Source: Sphingobacterium sp. SGR-19 (GTDB lineage Bacteria > Bacteroidota > Bacteroidia > Sphingobacteriales > Sphingobacteriaceae). Taken from it: a DNA stretch of 64,000 nt. Positions within the stretch are counted from its first letter, which is position 1, and each line of letters opens with the position of its first letter. Below the pieces are notes generated by a model. The model ran no database searches. It saw only the letters and a list, made by a program, of their open reading frames with translations, and was not told the DNA's origin. The position numbers were made by a program, and so were the translations under genes. Below are positions 55,261 to 64,000 of the stretch, piece by piece. Location of the stretch: contig NZ_JAAKGS010000007.1 in the NCBI RefSeq assembly GCF_011043555.1, forward strand, positions 186,001 to 250,000, given 5' to 3'.

Positions 55261-58200
55261 ATGAAGCAAAAGAACAAATTATTATGTATGATGACACAAT
55301 ACTTAATCATACTATTATTAATGGTGCCTTTAATCTCTTCCGCTCAAGAGTCTGCTGTAATTCGAGGTACGGTAATGGACAGTAGTGGACAGCCCTTGGC
55401 GGGCGTTACAGTAGAAGCAGTGGATGGCGTTCAGAACCGACGGTTTCAGGCTTCAACGAACGATAAGGGTTTTTTTTCCTTGACGGGCCTAACTGCTGGG
55501 AAATCCTATGACGTGACGTTTAATAGGCTTGGATATGAACGATATGTGGAACGTAGTTTTTTGGTTCGAGGGGGCGATAATAATTCCTTGCTTGTTCGGA
55601 TGTCAGAAGCCATTGAGAAAGTAGATGAGGTTGTTGTTGTAGGGTATGGAACCCAGCGAAGAGCACTTGTAACCAGTGCAATCAGTAAAATGAATGTTGA
55701 CGAATCGACCTTACGTCCGGTGAGTAGTCCAGCTCAATTGTTGGATGGACGAATCGCCGGGGTTTCTACGGCAACAGGATCGGGAAACTTGGGAAGCGGA
55801 GAGCGCGTCAGTATACGGGGAATATCCTCGCTGAGTGCAAGTAATGAACCGCTATATGTCATTGATGGAGTGCCGATTACCAATACGAATAGTAATCTGT
55901 ATGATTTTGGTGAATCTATGAGCTCGTTGGCTACGTTGAATATAGCCGATATTGAGTCGATTGAGATATTGAAGGATGCTGCTTCGGCCGCCATCTATGG
56001 CTCCAGGGCGACAAACGGGGTTGTGGTGATTACGACCCGTTCAGGAAAGGAGGGACGTGCGGATATACGTCTTAATGTGAATGGCGGTATGACACAATTC
56101 CCCTATTTGAATAAGATTAAAATGGCGGATTCCGAACTGTACGTCAAAAGTATGAATGAAGGGATTGCGAATTACAATGAACAGTATGGATTGCAAATAG
56201 GAGACTCCGGATACAAATTACCTATTTCTAATCCCTTTGGTAACCTACCTGACACGGATTGGATGGATGTCATTACGCAAACGGGTTCTTTTTTTACAGT
56301 AGATGCAGCTGTTTCGGGCGGAACACAGAAGATGAAAAACTACTTCGCCGCAGCTTATACGACACAGGAGGGAGTCATCAAGACCAACTCCATGGATAAA
56401 ATCAACCTGCGAGGGAAGATGAGTTATGAAGTAGCACCTTGGTTGGAAATTGGAACGAACAATTCAGCGAATTATGTACGGAATAATCAAATTCCCGGAG
56501 CTTCTCTTGGAACTACTATTATAGGTCGATCTATACAGCAACGTCCGTTTGATAGACCTTATAAGCCAAATGGCGATTATTACGTTGGCGGTACAAATGA
56601 ACTGGTGTATCACAATCCGATGCAGATCCTCAATGAGCAAACGGTGTATATAGAAGATTTACGCTATTTAGGAAATTTCTATACTACATTGAAATGGAAA
56701 GATAAGCTATCTTGGAAATCATCGTTTAATGCGGATGTTACGCAGACCTACGACCATACGTATTATAATGAAAACCATCCGTATGGTGTAGGCGTGGGAA
56801 GATTGTTGGACCGTAACAGATTGATTCGAAACTATTTGTTTGAGAATGTATTGACTTACAATGATAAGTTTGGCGATTTTTCGCTGAATGCTATTGCCGG
56901 GCATTCTTTCCAAAAGATTGATACCCGCACCACCTATATTGATGCTAGAGGATTTCCTTCTCCGTCTTTCGTCGTAGCGAGTGCCGCTGCAGAGACGATA
57001 TCTTCTTCCGGACGTGGTATTTATACCCTGGAATCCTATTTTGGTCGAGCGACGCTTTCGTACTTAGATCGTTATATCTTGACAGGTACCCTGCGAACCG
57101 ACGGGTCTTCTCGCTTTCATCGGGACAATCGCTGGGGTTGGTTTCCGTCGATATCTGCGGGATGGAATATTTCGGAAGAGGATTTTATGCAGGGAAGTGG
57201 TACAGATCTTAAATTTAGGATGAGTTATGGTCGTACCGGCAATCAAGACGGCTTAGGTAGTTATGTTTACCAAGCGTTGATGCAAGGTGGATATAACTAT
57301 CTTGGCAATAGCGGTATTGCCGTTAATACTTTTGGAAACGAAACATTGACATGGGAGAAGGCCGGGCAATACGATGTCGGGTTTGATCTCGGACTGTTGA
57401 ACGGGAAAGTGAACGTTATGGTCGATTGGTATCAAAAGAATACCACCGATTTGATCTATTCTATGCCGGTGCATGCAACGACAGGTGTCACTTCTATTAC
57501 CTCTAATATTGGTTCGATGCGAAATCGCGGTGCTGAGTTCACACTTAATACGCATTTTAATTTCGGACAGTTCCAATGGTTGTCCCAATTTAATATTGCG
57601 ACGAACAAGAATAAAATTACCTCCCTTATTGGCGATGATGCACCGATCAGTATTGGTGGAAACAGAGCGTTGCAAGTTGGTCAGGAAATTGGTGCGTATT
57701 ACCTGTTCAAAATGGAAGGAATCTATCAATATGATGGAGAGGTTCCAAAGTCACAATACGATATTGGCATACGTGCCGGCGATGTCAAGTGGCAGGATTT
57801 GGATGGCAATGGTATTATCAATGACAACGACCGGGTGGTCATGGGTTCGTCTAATCCAGATTTCTCTGGTGGATGGAATAATACCTTCCGGTATAAAGGA
57901 TTTTCCTTAGATGTCTTCTTGTCGTATGTCTATGGGAACGATGTCTTTGCACAATGGCAGGGCGAAGTAGCACGATTAGGGCATAATAGTGCAATTACGG
58001 CGGAACATGCTGAAAACCGATGGACTGGTCCGGGTTCCACGAACAAATATCCACGCGCGTTGAATGGCGACATTAATAATACACGTAACTCCGACCGTTG
58101 GTTGGAAGATGGGTCTTTTATACGGTTGAGAACGCTTATGTTAAGCTATAATTTTCCAACACCTACATTGAACAAATATCACATCAAAGGCTTGCGGACT

Positions 58201-58353
58201 TTCCTCCAAGCAGACAATCTGTTCCTGATTAGCAATTATCCGGGATGGGATCCACAGGTTAGCAACAATATGGATCCACGTTTCTTTAGTGTAGATACGT
58301 TTAATGTACCCCAACCTCGAACATTTACGGTGGGACTCAATGCAAACTTTTAA
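55261..58353 (+). CDS. SusC/RagA-family TonB-dependent outer-membrane transporter
   Basis: The 1030-residue protein has a signal peptide (to about residue 29, SAQ). A CarboxypepD_reg-like domain follows (IRGTVMDSSGQPLAGVTVEAV), then a TonB-box-like run (EKVDEVVVVGYGTQ), the plug (STLRPVSSPAQLLDGRIAGV...VSIRGISSLSASNEPLYVIDG) and the 22-strand barrel ending in Phe. It imports glycan oligomers handed over by the SusD protein, which begins two bases past its stop. Length is typical. The substrate is inferred to be uronate-containing from neighbouring genes. Confidence 0.93.
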   Translation: MKQKNKLLCMMTQYLIILLLMVPLISSAQESAVIRGTVMDSSGQPLAGVTVEAVDGVQNRRFQASTNDKGFFSLTGLTAGKSYDVTFNRLGYERYVERSFLVRGGDNNSLLVRMSEAIEKVDEVVVVGYGTQRRALVTSAISKMNVDESTLRPVSSPAQLLDGRIAGVSTATGSGNLGSGERVSIRGISSLSASNEPLYVIDGVPITNTNSNLYDFGESMSSLATLNIADIESIEILKDAASAAIYGSRATNGVVVITTRSGKEGRADIRLNVNGGMTQFPYLNKIKMADSELYVKSMNEGIANYNEQYGLQIGDSGYKLPISNPFGNLPDTDWMDVITQTGSFFTVDAAVSGGTQKMKNYFAAAYTTQEGVIKTNSMDKINLRGKMSYEVAPWLEIGTNNSANYVRNNQIPGASLGTTIIGRSIQQRPFDRPYKPNGDYYVGGTNELVYHNPMQILNEQTVYIEDLRYLGNFYTTLKWKDKLSWKSSFNADVTQTYDHTYYNENHPYGVGVGRLLDRNRLIRNYLFENVLTYNDKFGDFSLNAIAGHSFQKIDTRTTYIDARGFPSPSFVVASAAAETISSSGRGIYTLESYFGRATLSYLDRYILTGTLRTDGSSRFHRDNRWGWFPSISAGWNISEEDFMQGSGTDLKFRMSYGRTGNQDGLGSYVYQALMQGGYNYLGNSGIAVNTFGNETLTWEKAGQYDVGFDLGLLNGKVNVMVDWYQKNTTDLIYSMPVHATTGVTSITSNIGSMRNRGAEFTLNTHFNFGQFQWLSQFNIATNKNKITSLIGDDAPISIGGNRALQVGQEIGAYYLFKMEGIYQYDGEVPKSQYDIGIRAGDVKWQDLDGNGIINDNDRVVMGSSNPDFSGGWNNTFRYKGFSLDVFLSYVYGNDVFAQWQGEVARLGHNSAITAEHAENRWTGPGSTNKYPRALNGDINNTRNSDRWLEDGSFIRLRTLMLSYNFPTPTLNKYHIKGLRTFLQADNLFLISNYPGWDPQVSNNMDPRFFSVDTFNVPQPRTFTVGLNANF

Positions 58354-58355
58354 AG

Positions 58356-59630
58356 ATGAAAGTGATGAAGAAATATATCATAGCCATGATGGCAATAGTA
58401 CTATTTGGATCTTGTGCTGATCAATTAGAGCAGTTTTCGTTCTCGGCGATTTCGCCGGATGCGATAGATATACGGGATGTCCCGGCTGTACGGAATGGTA
58501 TGTACAATAGTGTGCAAAATGACCCGACCGTTCGCTCATTTATCCTGTTTGATATGCTGGGTGGAACGATACAGACCAATTCGGGTACTTCAAGAGATTT
58601 GATCAACGCTACATTGAGTCCTTTGAACGCTACTGTGGGGGCAAGCTGGAACGGTTACTTTAGCGCGCTGTATCAAGTGAATAATATGCTTGCAGTGGCA
58701 GAGCGTTTTCCAGAAGCGGAATTGGCATCCTTATCTAAAGGAGAGGCTCATTATTTTCGAGCATATATTTATTTTTGCTTGGCAACCCGGTGGGGTGATG
58801 TACCGATCTTACGCAACAATACGATGGAGCGCGTACACCGGGATCCTATAGCGGACGTCTGGGCGTTTATCGAAGAAGAATTAGATGCATCGGCGGCGTT
58901 GTTGGGCAACGCTTCAAGTTACTACTATGTCTCCCGTGGCGCCGCAATTGCCCTAAAAGCACGGGTCATGCTTAGCCAAGGGAAAATGGCCCAAGCGGCT
59001 AGCTTGGCTGAAAGCTTAATTACAGGTGGAGCCTACCGGTTGGATACCTTTGAGCGGATTTTCCGCGACGCGAGCGATACGGAAACGATTTTTGCGTTCG
59101 CGAATCGTACAGAAGAATCAAGCATCAATATTAGTGATCTATTTTATACCTACGGACACCCGAATAGAGGACAGGGGGCTTATAAACCCACACCGGAAAC
59201 TATCGCCTTGTTTGCTGATGAAGATAAGAGAAAAGCGATTTCATTGATCAATATAGCCGGGACGGAATGCATTAATAAATACCCCAGTGGACAAACTGGT
59301 CGTGACCCTTTTATTGTTTCCCGGATAGCCGAGATGTACCTCATTAGTGCAGAAGCACAAGGAAGATCGTTAGGAGTTGAACGGCTGAATGAGCTGCGTC
59401 GATTCAGAGGTTTAGCGGATATCTTTCCAGCTAATGATGCCGACTACCTGACGGCGATATTAAGCGAGAGAAAACGTGAGTTGTTGGGGGAAAACTTTAT
59501 GTATCACGATCTGGTAAGAACAGAACGGGCGAAGGAGGAATTGCAGTTACTCGATCATCAGCACGTGTTGCCTATTCCCGGTAGAGAGTTACAGCTCAAC
59601 CCTAATCTTGTGCCGAATCCAGGTTATTAA
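58356..59630 (+). CDS. SusD/RagB-family nutrient-binding lipoprotein
   Basis: The 424-residue lipoprotein has a lipobox at LFGSC (Cys near residue 20). SusD features include 'WNGYFSALYQVNNMLAVAERF', the TPR-like 'GEAHYFRAYIYFCLATRWGDVPIL', 'ALKARVMLSQGKMAQAASLAESLI' and the C-terminal 'ERKRELLGENFMYHDLVRT'. At 424 residues it is shorter than many SusD proteins (about 500-600). Two bases separate it from susC. It forms the lid of the SusCD import complex. Confidence 0.9.
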   Translation: MKVMKKYIIAMMAIVLFGSCADQLEQFSFSAISPDAIDIRDVPAVRNGMYNSVQNDPTVRSFILFDMLGGTIQTNSGTSRDLINATLSPLNATVGASWNGYFSALYQVNNMLAVAERFPEAELASLSKGEAHYFRAYIYFCLATRWGDVPILRNNTMERVHRDPIADVWAFIEEELDASAALLGNASSYYYVSRGAAIALKARVMLSQGKMAQAASLAESLITGGAYRLDTFERIFRDASDTETIFAFANRTEESSINISDLFYTYGHPNRGQGAYKPTPETIALFADEDKRKAISLINIAGTECINKYPSGQTGRDPFIVSRIAEMYLISAEAQGRSLGVERLNELRRFRGLADIFPANDADYLTAILSERKRELLGENFMYHDLVRTERAKEELQLLDHQHVLPIPGRELQLNPNLVPNPGY

Positions 59631-59671
59631 TATGTATAATTTTGATTGGAAAGCCAATAAAATATAAGCAA

Positions 59672-60610
59672 ATGAATAAGTTAAAAAATATATGCTGGAT
59701 GATGATAGCGTTGTCGTTTGTCGTCTTCCAATATGGTTGTGATAAGAAAGAATATCATTTCGAATACAAGGCAGAACCTAAAACGGAAATCGGTAGAAAA
59801 CTGGTGGAAGGAACGGACCTTTTTGCCCAGATATTTGCAGATACCTTGTATACGGTAACGGACGGTGTTATCGCAAGCGAAATAGAATATCTATCGCAGA
59901 AAGGATTGGCCATGAAGATGTTTATTTTTGAAGTTGATCTTAGCCATCCGGATATCGAAATCGTTGCTTCTTCCCCAAATGATGCGAATACTTTTGGAAT
60001 GCAACGCATGACAGTACAGGCAACGCATGCAGACTCCGAAGCTAAACGGGTATGGGCAGGGATTAATGGAGATTTTTACAATATGGATAACGGTACACCA
60101 CGGGGGGTATTTTATAAACAGGGTGTTGCGCTCCGGACAACGTTCGATAATGGAGATAGAAGCTTTTTTGCTATTGATCAGAATGGACAGGCATTTGTGG
60201 CTACCCGAGATGAATACCCTGACATCGCCGCCACTGGGATAATCAAAGAGGCTGTGGGCGGTAGTGTAACGCTGGTGCGCGATGGCGCTGTGCTCACGCA
60301 TACAGATAGTACGGTGGAGCCGCGTACTTGTATCGGCGTTTCAGCGGATGGCAAACGCGTGTTCATCATGGCGGTTGATGGTAGGAACTTTTGGTATTCC
60401 AATGGAATGTTGTTTGAAGAGTTGGGGCATTGTCTGAAAGCACTGGGAGCGGAAAACGGTATTAATCTTGATGGGGGAGGTTCTACCACATTCTTCGTCC
60501 GCAATACCCCCGATTTTTCGGTAGATCGTTTTGAAATACGCAACTGGCCGACAGATAATGGTGGTCAGGAGCGTTCAGTTGCGAACGGGTTATTGATTAT
60601 TTCTGAGTAA
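59672..60610 (+). CDS. NAGPA-type phosphodiester glycosidase domain lipoprotein
   Basis: About 312 residues from the ATG at 59672. The lipobox is FQYGC. The body has NAGPA (phosphodiester glycosidase) signatures: WAGINGDFYNMDNGTPRGV, EAVGGSVTLVRDG, EPRTCIGVSADGKRVFIMAVDGR and ENGINLDGGGSTTFFVR, with the GINLDGGGS motif near the C-terminus. Upstream in-frame TTG starts are less likely. It probably acts in the periplasm or at the cell surface on phosphodiester- or sugar-linked substrates. Its order after SusD suggests a role in processing the imported glycan, but the exact substrate is unknown. Confidence 0.85.
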   Translation: MNKLKNICWMMIALSFVVFQYGCDKKEYHFEYKAEPKTEIGRKLVEGTDLFAQIFADTLYTVTDGVIASEIEYLSQKGLAMKMFIFEVDLSHPDIEIVASSPNDANTFGMQRMTVQATHADSEAKRVWAGINGDFYNMDNGTPRGVFYKQGVALRTTFDNGDRSFFAIDQNGQAFVATRDEYPDIAATGIIKEAVGGSVTLVRDGAVLTHTDSTVEPRTCIGVSADGKRVFIMAVDGRNFWYSNGMLFEELGHCLKALGAENGINLDGGGSTTFFVRNTPDFSVDRFEIRNWPTDNGGQERSVANGLLIISE

Positions 60611-60631
60611 GGAAATTTTAAAGAAAATGAT

Positions 60632-62407
60632 ATGAACAGATATATAAATTATAAGATAGGTGTACTCCTAATATTGCTACTGAGTGTTTGCTTCTCCTGT
60701 TCCAAAATCGACGACTTAGGCAATTTTGAGCCGCAGGATCCCAACCTTTCTTTGGAAACAGATGTTATCGAAGTCAGTAAGGAAGGTGGCGAGTTTACAA
60801 TTGACGTAGAGTCCAACCTCCCGTGGCGCGCAAAAAGTAATGCGGACTGGATAACTTTTTCGGCTGAAAACGCATTGGGTAGTGGGAAGATCGCGTTTAG
60901 CATTACGCGGAACAGGAGTACTGACCAAAGAACCGCAGAAGTTACGGTGTGGATTACCAAAGACTACGAAAAGAAAATGCGGGTTATTCAGGCGCCGGCG
61001 GAGCTCAGCGATCTGGTCACCCACTTTTATGTGAAGATCTCAGGAACACCGGAAAATACAGGGCTTTCCTGGGATGAGGCCACGACATTGGACAACGCTC
61101 TGGAGGAAGCCGTTCCGGGCGATGTCATTCACATTGCTGCGGGCACGTATACCCCTACAAAAACAATTACGGGTGGCAGTGCAAGTAATGCAGCAGATAG
61201 GACCTTCGAGATACATAGTAACATCAGCCTGATCGGTGGGTATTCGGCGGATGCGACGGAGGGTGCTGTGTCTGATCCGACCATGTACGAAACGGTTCTG
61301 AGTGGAAATACCGCTTCTGGAAAGGTGTATCATACCGTAGCCATAACGGCTCCGGTTCAGGCAGAACAAAAGGTTGTCTTGCAGGGGCTTTCTATCAAAT
61401 ATGGACAGGCAGCTGCCAGCGGAACGGGACACGTTACCCTTAATGGTGCCCAGTATTACCGTTTCTATGGCGGCGGGCTGATCGTGGCCCGGTCGATTGT
61501 CGATCTCATAGATTGTGAAATATCGGAAAATACGACAGGTTTTCACGCCGCAGGTGTGTTTGTCTTTTCTGAAGCAACTGTCCGGTTTGAACGTTGCGCG
61601 ATTAAAAAGAATAACGGTTCCCACAATGGCGGCAATGGTGGTGGTATTTTTAACGAGGCTGCGACGGTATTCTTTAATAACTGTGAAATATCCAGTAATA
61701 CCATTAGCGGTGTAGGTGCGGGGATTTATGCGTTTAGCAGCACCCAGCCCACATATACGTATATTTACAACAGTACTGTTGCTCACAACAATAACGACGC
61801 GGCGGGCCTTAGTCAAACGCGTCGGGGAGGAGGTTTCTATGGACGTGAGCGCTCGGTGACTGTTATTGTTAATTCTACTTTTTATGGAAATACAGGGGGC
61901 CATGGAGCGGGCGTTAGTTTGTATGGGACAGCTGCAGCTCCCTCACGGTTAGATCTTATCAATACGACCATAACGGGAAATAAAGGTCTTAATAATGGAG
62001 GAGGTATTGAACTGACATCCAATACGACACTGCATATATTCAATTCCATTTTATCTGGAAATACGGCTCTTAATGGTGCTGATATCTTCGCCGGTTCTGG
62101 CGCTAACCCGTCATTTTCCAAAAGTGTTCGTGGTAACCAATTGTTGGATGTAAATGGCGCCGTCATCGCTGGTCAATCATTTGATTTTGAAACGATGTTG
62201 GGTAATTTTACGAACAATGGAGGGTATGCTGAGACGGTACCGCTATCCTCAAATTCGCCTGCTGCAGCATTGGGAATGTCCGCAGCTCAACTTGAAAATT
62301 TAGGCAACACGTTTAATCCTGTTATACCACCTGAAGCGACTACGTATGACCAAAACGGTAGGTCACGTAGTAGTAGCTCAGTTATGGGAGCGGCTATCCC
62401 GCAATAA
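60632..62407 (+). CDS. Surface lipoprotein with BACON-like and right-handed beta-helix domains
   Basis: The 591-residue protein has a lipobox (VCFSC, Cys near residue 23). A BACON-like domain follows at about residues 40-120 (VIEVSKEGGEFTIDVESNLPWRAKSNADWITFS). A right-handed parallel beta-helix then begins 'GLSWDEATTLDNALEEAVPGDVIHIAAGTYTPT', with repeats such as 'NNGGGIELTSNTTLHIFNSILSGNTA' to the end. Such proteins are often surface glycan-binding proteins, adhesins or lyases; no catalytic residues are clear. It closes the SusCD unit. A terminator follows. Confidence 0.8.
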   Translation: MNRYINYKIGVLLILLLSVCFSCSKIDDLGNFEPQDPNLSLETDVIEVSKEGGEFTIDVESNLPWRAKSNADWITFSAENALGSGKIAFSITRNRSTDQRTAEVTVWITKDYEKKMRVIQAPAELSDLVTHFYVKISGTPENTGLSWDEATTLDNALEEAVPGDVIHIAAGTYTPTKTITGGSASNAADRTFEIHSNISLIGGYSADATEGAVSDPTMYETVLSGNTASGKVYHTVAITAPVQAEQKVVLQGLSIKYGQAAASGTGHVTLNGAQYYRFYGGGLIVARSIVDLIDCEISENTTGFHAAGVFVFSEATVRFERCAIKKNNGSHNGGNGGGIFNEAATVFFNNCEISSNTISGVGAGIYAFSSTQPTYTYIYNSTVAHNNNDAAGLSQTRRGGGFYGRERSVTVIVNSTFYGNTGGHGAGVSLYGTAAAPSRLDLINTTITGNKGLNNGGGIELTSNTTLHIFNSILSGNTALNGADIFAGSGANPSFSKSVRGNQLLDVNGAVIAGQSFDFETMLGNFTNNGGYAETVPLSSNSPAAALGMSAAQLENLGNTFNPVIPPEATTYDQNGRSRSSSSVMGAAIPQ

Positions 62408-62450
62408 TCTATTTTAGGCAAACGTATGCGTTTGGTCCAATTGAGGTTCA

Positions 62451-62486
62451 AATCTCCCCTGCGAAAAACGCGCAGGGGGGATTTTG
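62451..62486 (+). terminator. Rho-independent terminator after the SusCD unit
   Basis: AATCTCCCCTGCG pairs with CGCAGGGGGGATTT around a short A-rich loop, with a T-rich tail. It lies 44 bases past the beta-helix gene's stop. A second small stem, CAAACG TATG CGTTTG, precedes it near 62419. Confidence 0.8.
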
Positions 62487-62614
62487 TTGTTGAGAGCAAA
62501 TGATCCCGGATGTTTGTCCAACGAAATCGTTATCGTGAATATTATGGTGTAAACCGTTGAGAATGATTAAAAAAATAATTAAAATTGAAGGTTATAAACT
62601 TACGACTATATAAC

Positions 62615-63436
62615 ATGAATATTTTAGAGAGATTCTCATTAAAAGGGAAAGTTATCGTGGTAACCGGTGGTACGGGGATTTTAGGGAAAGCTTTTGTTAA
62701 AGCTTTAGCGGAAGCAGGAGCTAAGATCTGTATTATCGGAAGAAGCCAAGAGAAGGCGAATGAGCGGGTGAAAATGGTGCAAACGTTAGGTGCTGAAGCC
62801 ATTGCGATTGTTGCAGATGTAATGGATGAAGACTCTGTCCGCAACGCTAAAGAGCAGATTTTGAACAAATGGGATACCATAGACGGATTGGTAAATGCGG
62901 CGGGAGGGAATATTCCGGGTGCTACTATTGGGCCGGATGACGACTTATTTGGTAACAAAATAGGGGATACTATTAAGGCGATTGAATTGAATCTCTATGG
63001 TACTATTATTCCGACACTTATCTTTGGAGAGGTTATAGCAAAACAAGGAAAAGGTTCTATTATCAATATATCGTCCTTAGCCGCGAGTTTACCTATCACA
63101 CGTGTTTTAGGCTATACAGTGGCGAAGCATGGCGTGGACGGTTTTACCAAGTGGATGGCGACAGAATTAGCTTTGCGATATGGTGATAAGATACGTGTGA
63201 ATGCTATTGCACCAGGTGTATTTCTTACTGAACAAAATCGTACATTACTGACTAACGCCGATGGGAGTTATACGGAGCGGGCAGGTAAATTTGTACAGGG
63301 AACACCCTTCTCCCGTTTGGGAGATCCATCCGAATTGGAGGGTACATTGGTGTATTTGCTAAGTGATGCTTCAGCATTTGTTTCAGGTGAAACCATCTTT
63401 GTAGATGGAGGTTTTAATAGCTGGTGTGGAGTTTAG
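62615..63436 (+). CDS. SDR-family dehydrogenase, probable UxuB-like fructuronate reductase
   Basis: About 273 residues from the ATG at 62615 ([21 protein letters not shown]); the in-frame TTG ten codons earlier is unlikely. The NAD(P)-binding motif TGGTGILG, 'NAAGG' and the active site Ser/Tyr/Lys with YTVAK are present, and the C-terminus is '[13 protein letters not shown]'. The gene is immediately before a mannonate dehydratase, and SDR enzymes in this position are commonly annotated as D-mannonate oxidoreductases converting fructuronate to mannonate. The pairing with UxuA supports that role, although SDR substrates cannot be proved from sequence. Confidence 0.8.
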   Translation: MNILERFSLKGKVIVVTGGTGILGKAFVKALAEAGAKICIIGRSQEKANERVKMVQTLGAEAIAIVADVMDEDSVRNAKEQILNKWDTIDGLVNAAGGNIPGATIGPDDDLFGNKIGDTIKAIELNLYGTIIPTLIFGEVIAKQGKGSIINISSLAASLPITRVLGYTVAKHGVDGFTKWMATELALRYGDKIRVNAIAPGVFLTEQNRTLLTNADGSYTERAGKFVQGTPFSRLGDPSELEGTLVYLLSDASAFVSGETIFVDGGFNSWCGV

Positions 63437-63446
63437 TTTTTACAAT

Positions 63447-64000
63447 ATGAATAAAAGATTCTTAGAACAGACGTGGCGTTGGTATGGGCCAAATGACCCC
63501 GTATCCTTACAGGATGTGAAACAGGCTGGAGCTACAGGCATTGTATCGGCATTACATCATATTCCTCATGGTGATGTATGGCCCAAAGAGGAGATATTGG
63601 AACGTAAAAGAATAATAGAAGAAGCAGGATTGGTATGGTCTGTAGTGGAAAGTGTCACGGTACATGAAGCCATAAAGACACGCTCGGAGCAGGTTGATTT
63701 TTATTTGGATAACTATCGTCAAACACTGACTAATTTAGCTGAGTGTGGAATTAAAACGGTATGTTATAATTTTATGCCGGTGCTGGATTGGACACGGACG
63801 CAACTGGACAAAGTGATGCATGATGGATCCAAAGCACTTTATTTCGATTGGATTGATCTAGCTATTTTTGATATCTTCATTTTGGATCGGCCTAATGCTA
63901 GGGCATCGTATTCTACGGAAATTGTGGAGCAAGCCGAGAGCCGTTATGCTACTTTTGATGAAGAAGGTAAGAAGTTTTTGCTTTCCAATGTATTAATGGG
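63447..64000 (+). CDS. uxuA: Mannonate dehydratase UxuA, 5' part
   Basis: 184 codons from the ATG at 63447 run to the right edge of the window. The reading [21 protein letters not shown], '[20 protein letters not shown]', '[21 protein letters not shown]' and '[14 protein letters not shown]' is the typical N-terminal half of UxuA, which converts D-mannonate to 2-keto-3-deoxygluconate. It begins ten bases after the SDR gene. KDG would then be phosphorylated by the kinase at 52139. The C-terminal half is outside the window. Confidence 0.9.
   Translation, partial: MNKRFLEQTWRWYGPNDPVSLQDVKQAGATGIVSALHHIPHGDVWPKEEILERKRIIEEAGLVWSVVESVTVHEAIKTRSEQVDFYLDNYRQTLTNLAECGIKTVCYNFMPVLDWTRTQLDKVMHDGSKALYFDWIDLAIFDIFILDRPNARASYSTEIVEQAESRYATFDEEGKKFLLSNVLM

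Noticed and set aside
59170..59180. An 11-base match between the spacer at 11332-11361 (GACAGGGGGCT) and the SusD gene
   Set aside because: Eleven bases in the middle of a spacer is expected by chance in 64 kb, and the flanks do not match, so it is not a credible guide target.

Overview
The window looks like a chromosome segment from a Bacteroidota bacterium, most likely the Sphingobacteriaceae. Support comes from promoters of the TTTG-N18-20-TAnnTTTG type, a SusC/SusD pair with an ECF sigma/FecR regulator, many MacB-like ABC permeases ending in 'NPVDSLRDE', and a ribosomal/RNA polymerase operon typed by EF-Tu, RplKAJL and RpoBC. Assignment below family level is inference.

Layout. 1-3.4 kb: 5' end of queH, two tandem paralogous lipoproteins and a SirB1-like protein. 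3.4-7 kb: a dispersed structured repeat, then an ABC ATPase and a MacB-like permease behind a sigma54-type promoter. 7-8.2 kb: a MalY/PatB aminotransferase. 8.3-12.1 kb: the most striking locus, a small nuclease-dead Cas12f/TnpB-like protein, an ECF-type sigma factor with two region-4-like HTHs, and a CRISPR-like array in three blocks separated by two copies of a ~155-nt element that is probably a guide-scaffold RNA. No cas1, cas2 or cas6 is present. The arrangement fits RNA-guided recruitment of RNA polymerase rather than defence.

12.8-34 kb: a large export and regulation region with five further MacB-like permeases, a second ATPase, an HlyD-type fusion protein, a TolC-type channel, an NtrC-family response regulator and its histidine kinase. 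Four transcription units carry paired TGTYCG-N4-CGRACA palindromes 20-22 bp apart, followed by a -24/-12 element, so the cluster reads as one sigma54 regulon controlled by the local two-component system. An AAA/DUF4143 ATPase and an unknown divergent gene are embedded in it. 34-36 kb: a shortened methyltransferase-like gene, a large inverted repeat and an outer-membrane beta-barrel gene.

36.2-52.1 kb: tRNA-Thr, -Tyr, -Gly and -Thr, tuf, tRNA-Trp, secE, nusG, then katG inserted on the opposite strand, then rplK, rplA, rplJ, rplL, rpoB and rpoC. 52.1-64 kb: a carbohydrate locus with KDG kinase, ECF sigma, FecR, SusC, SusD, a NAGPA-type glycosidase, a BACON/beta-helix lipoprotein, a UxuB-like SDR dehydrogenase and the start of UxuA. 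Together these suggest uptake and catabolism of a uronic-acid-containing glycan.

All calls rest on reading the sequence and on family knowledge. No database or alignment search was run.
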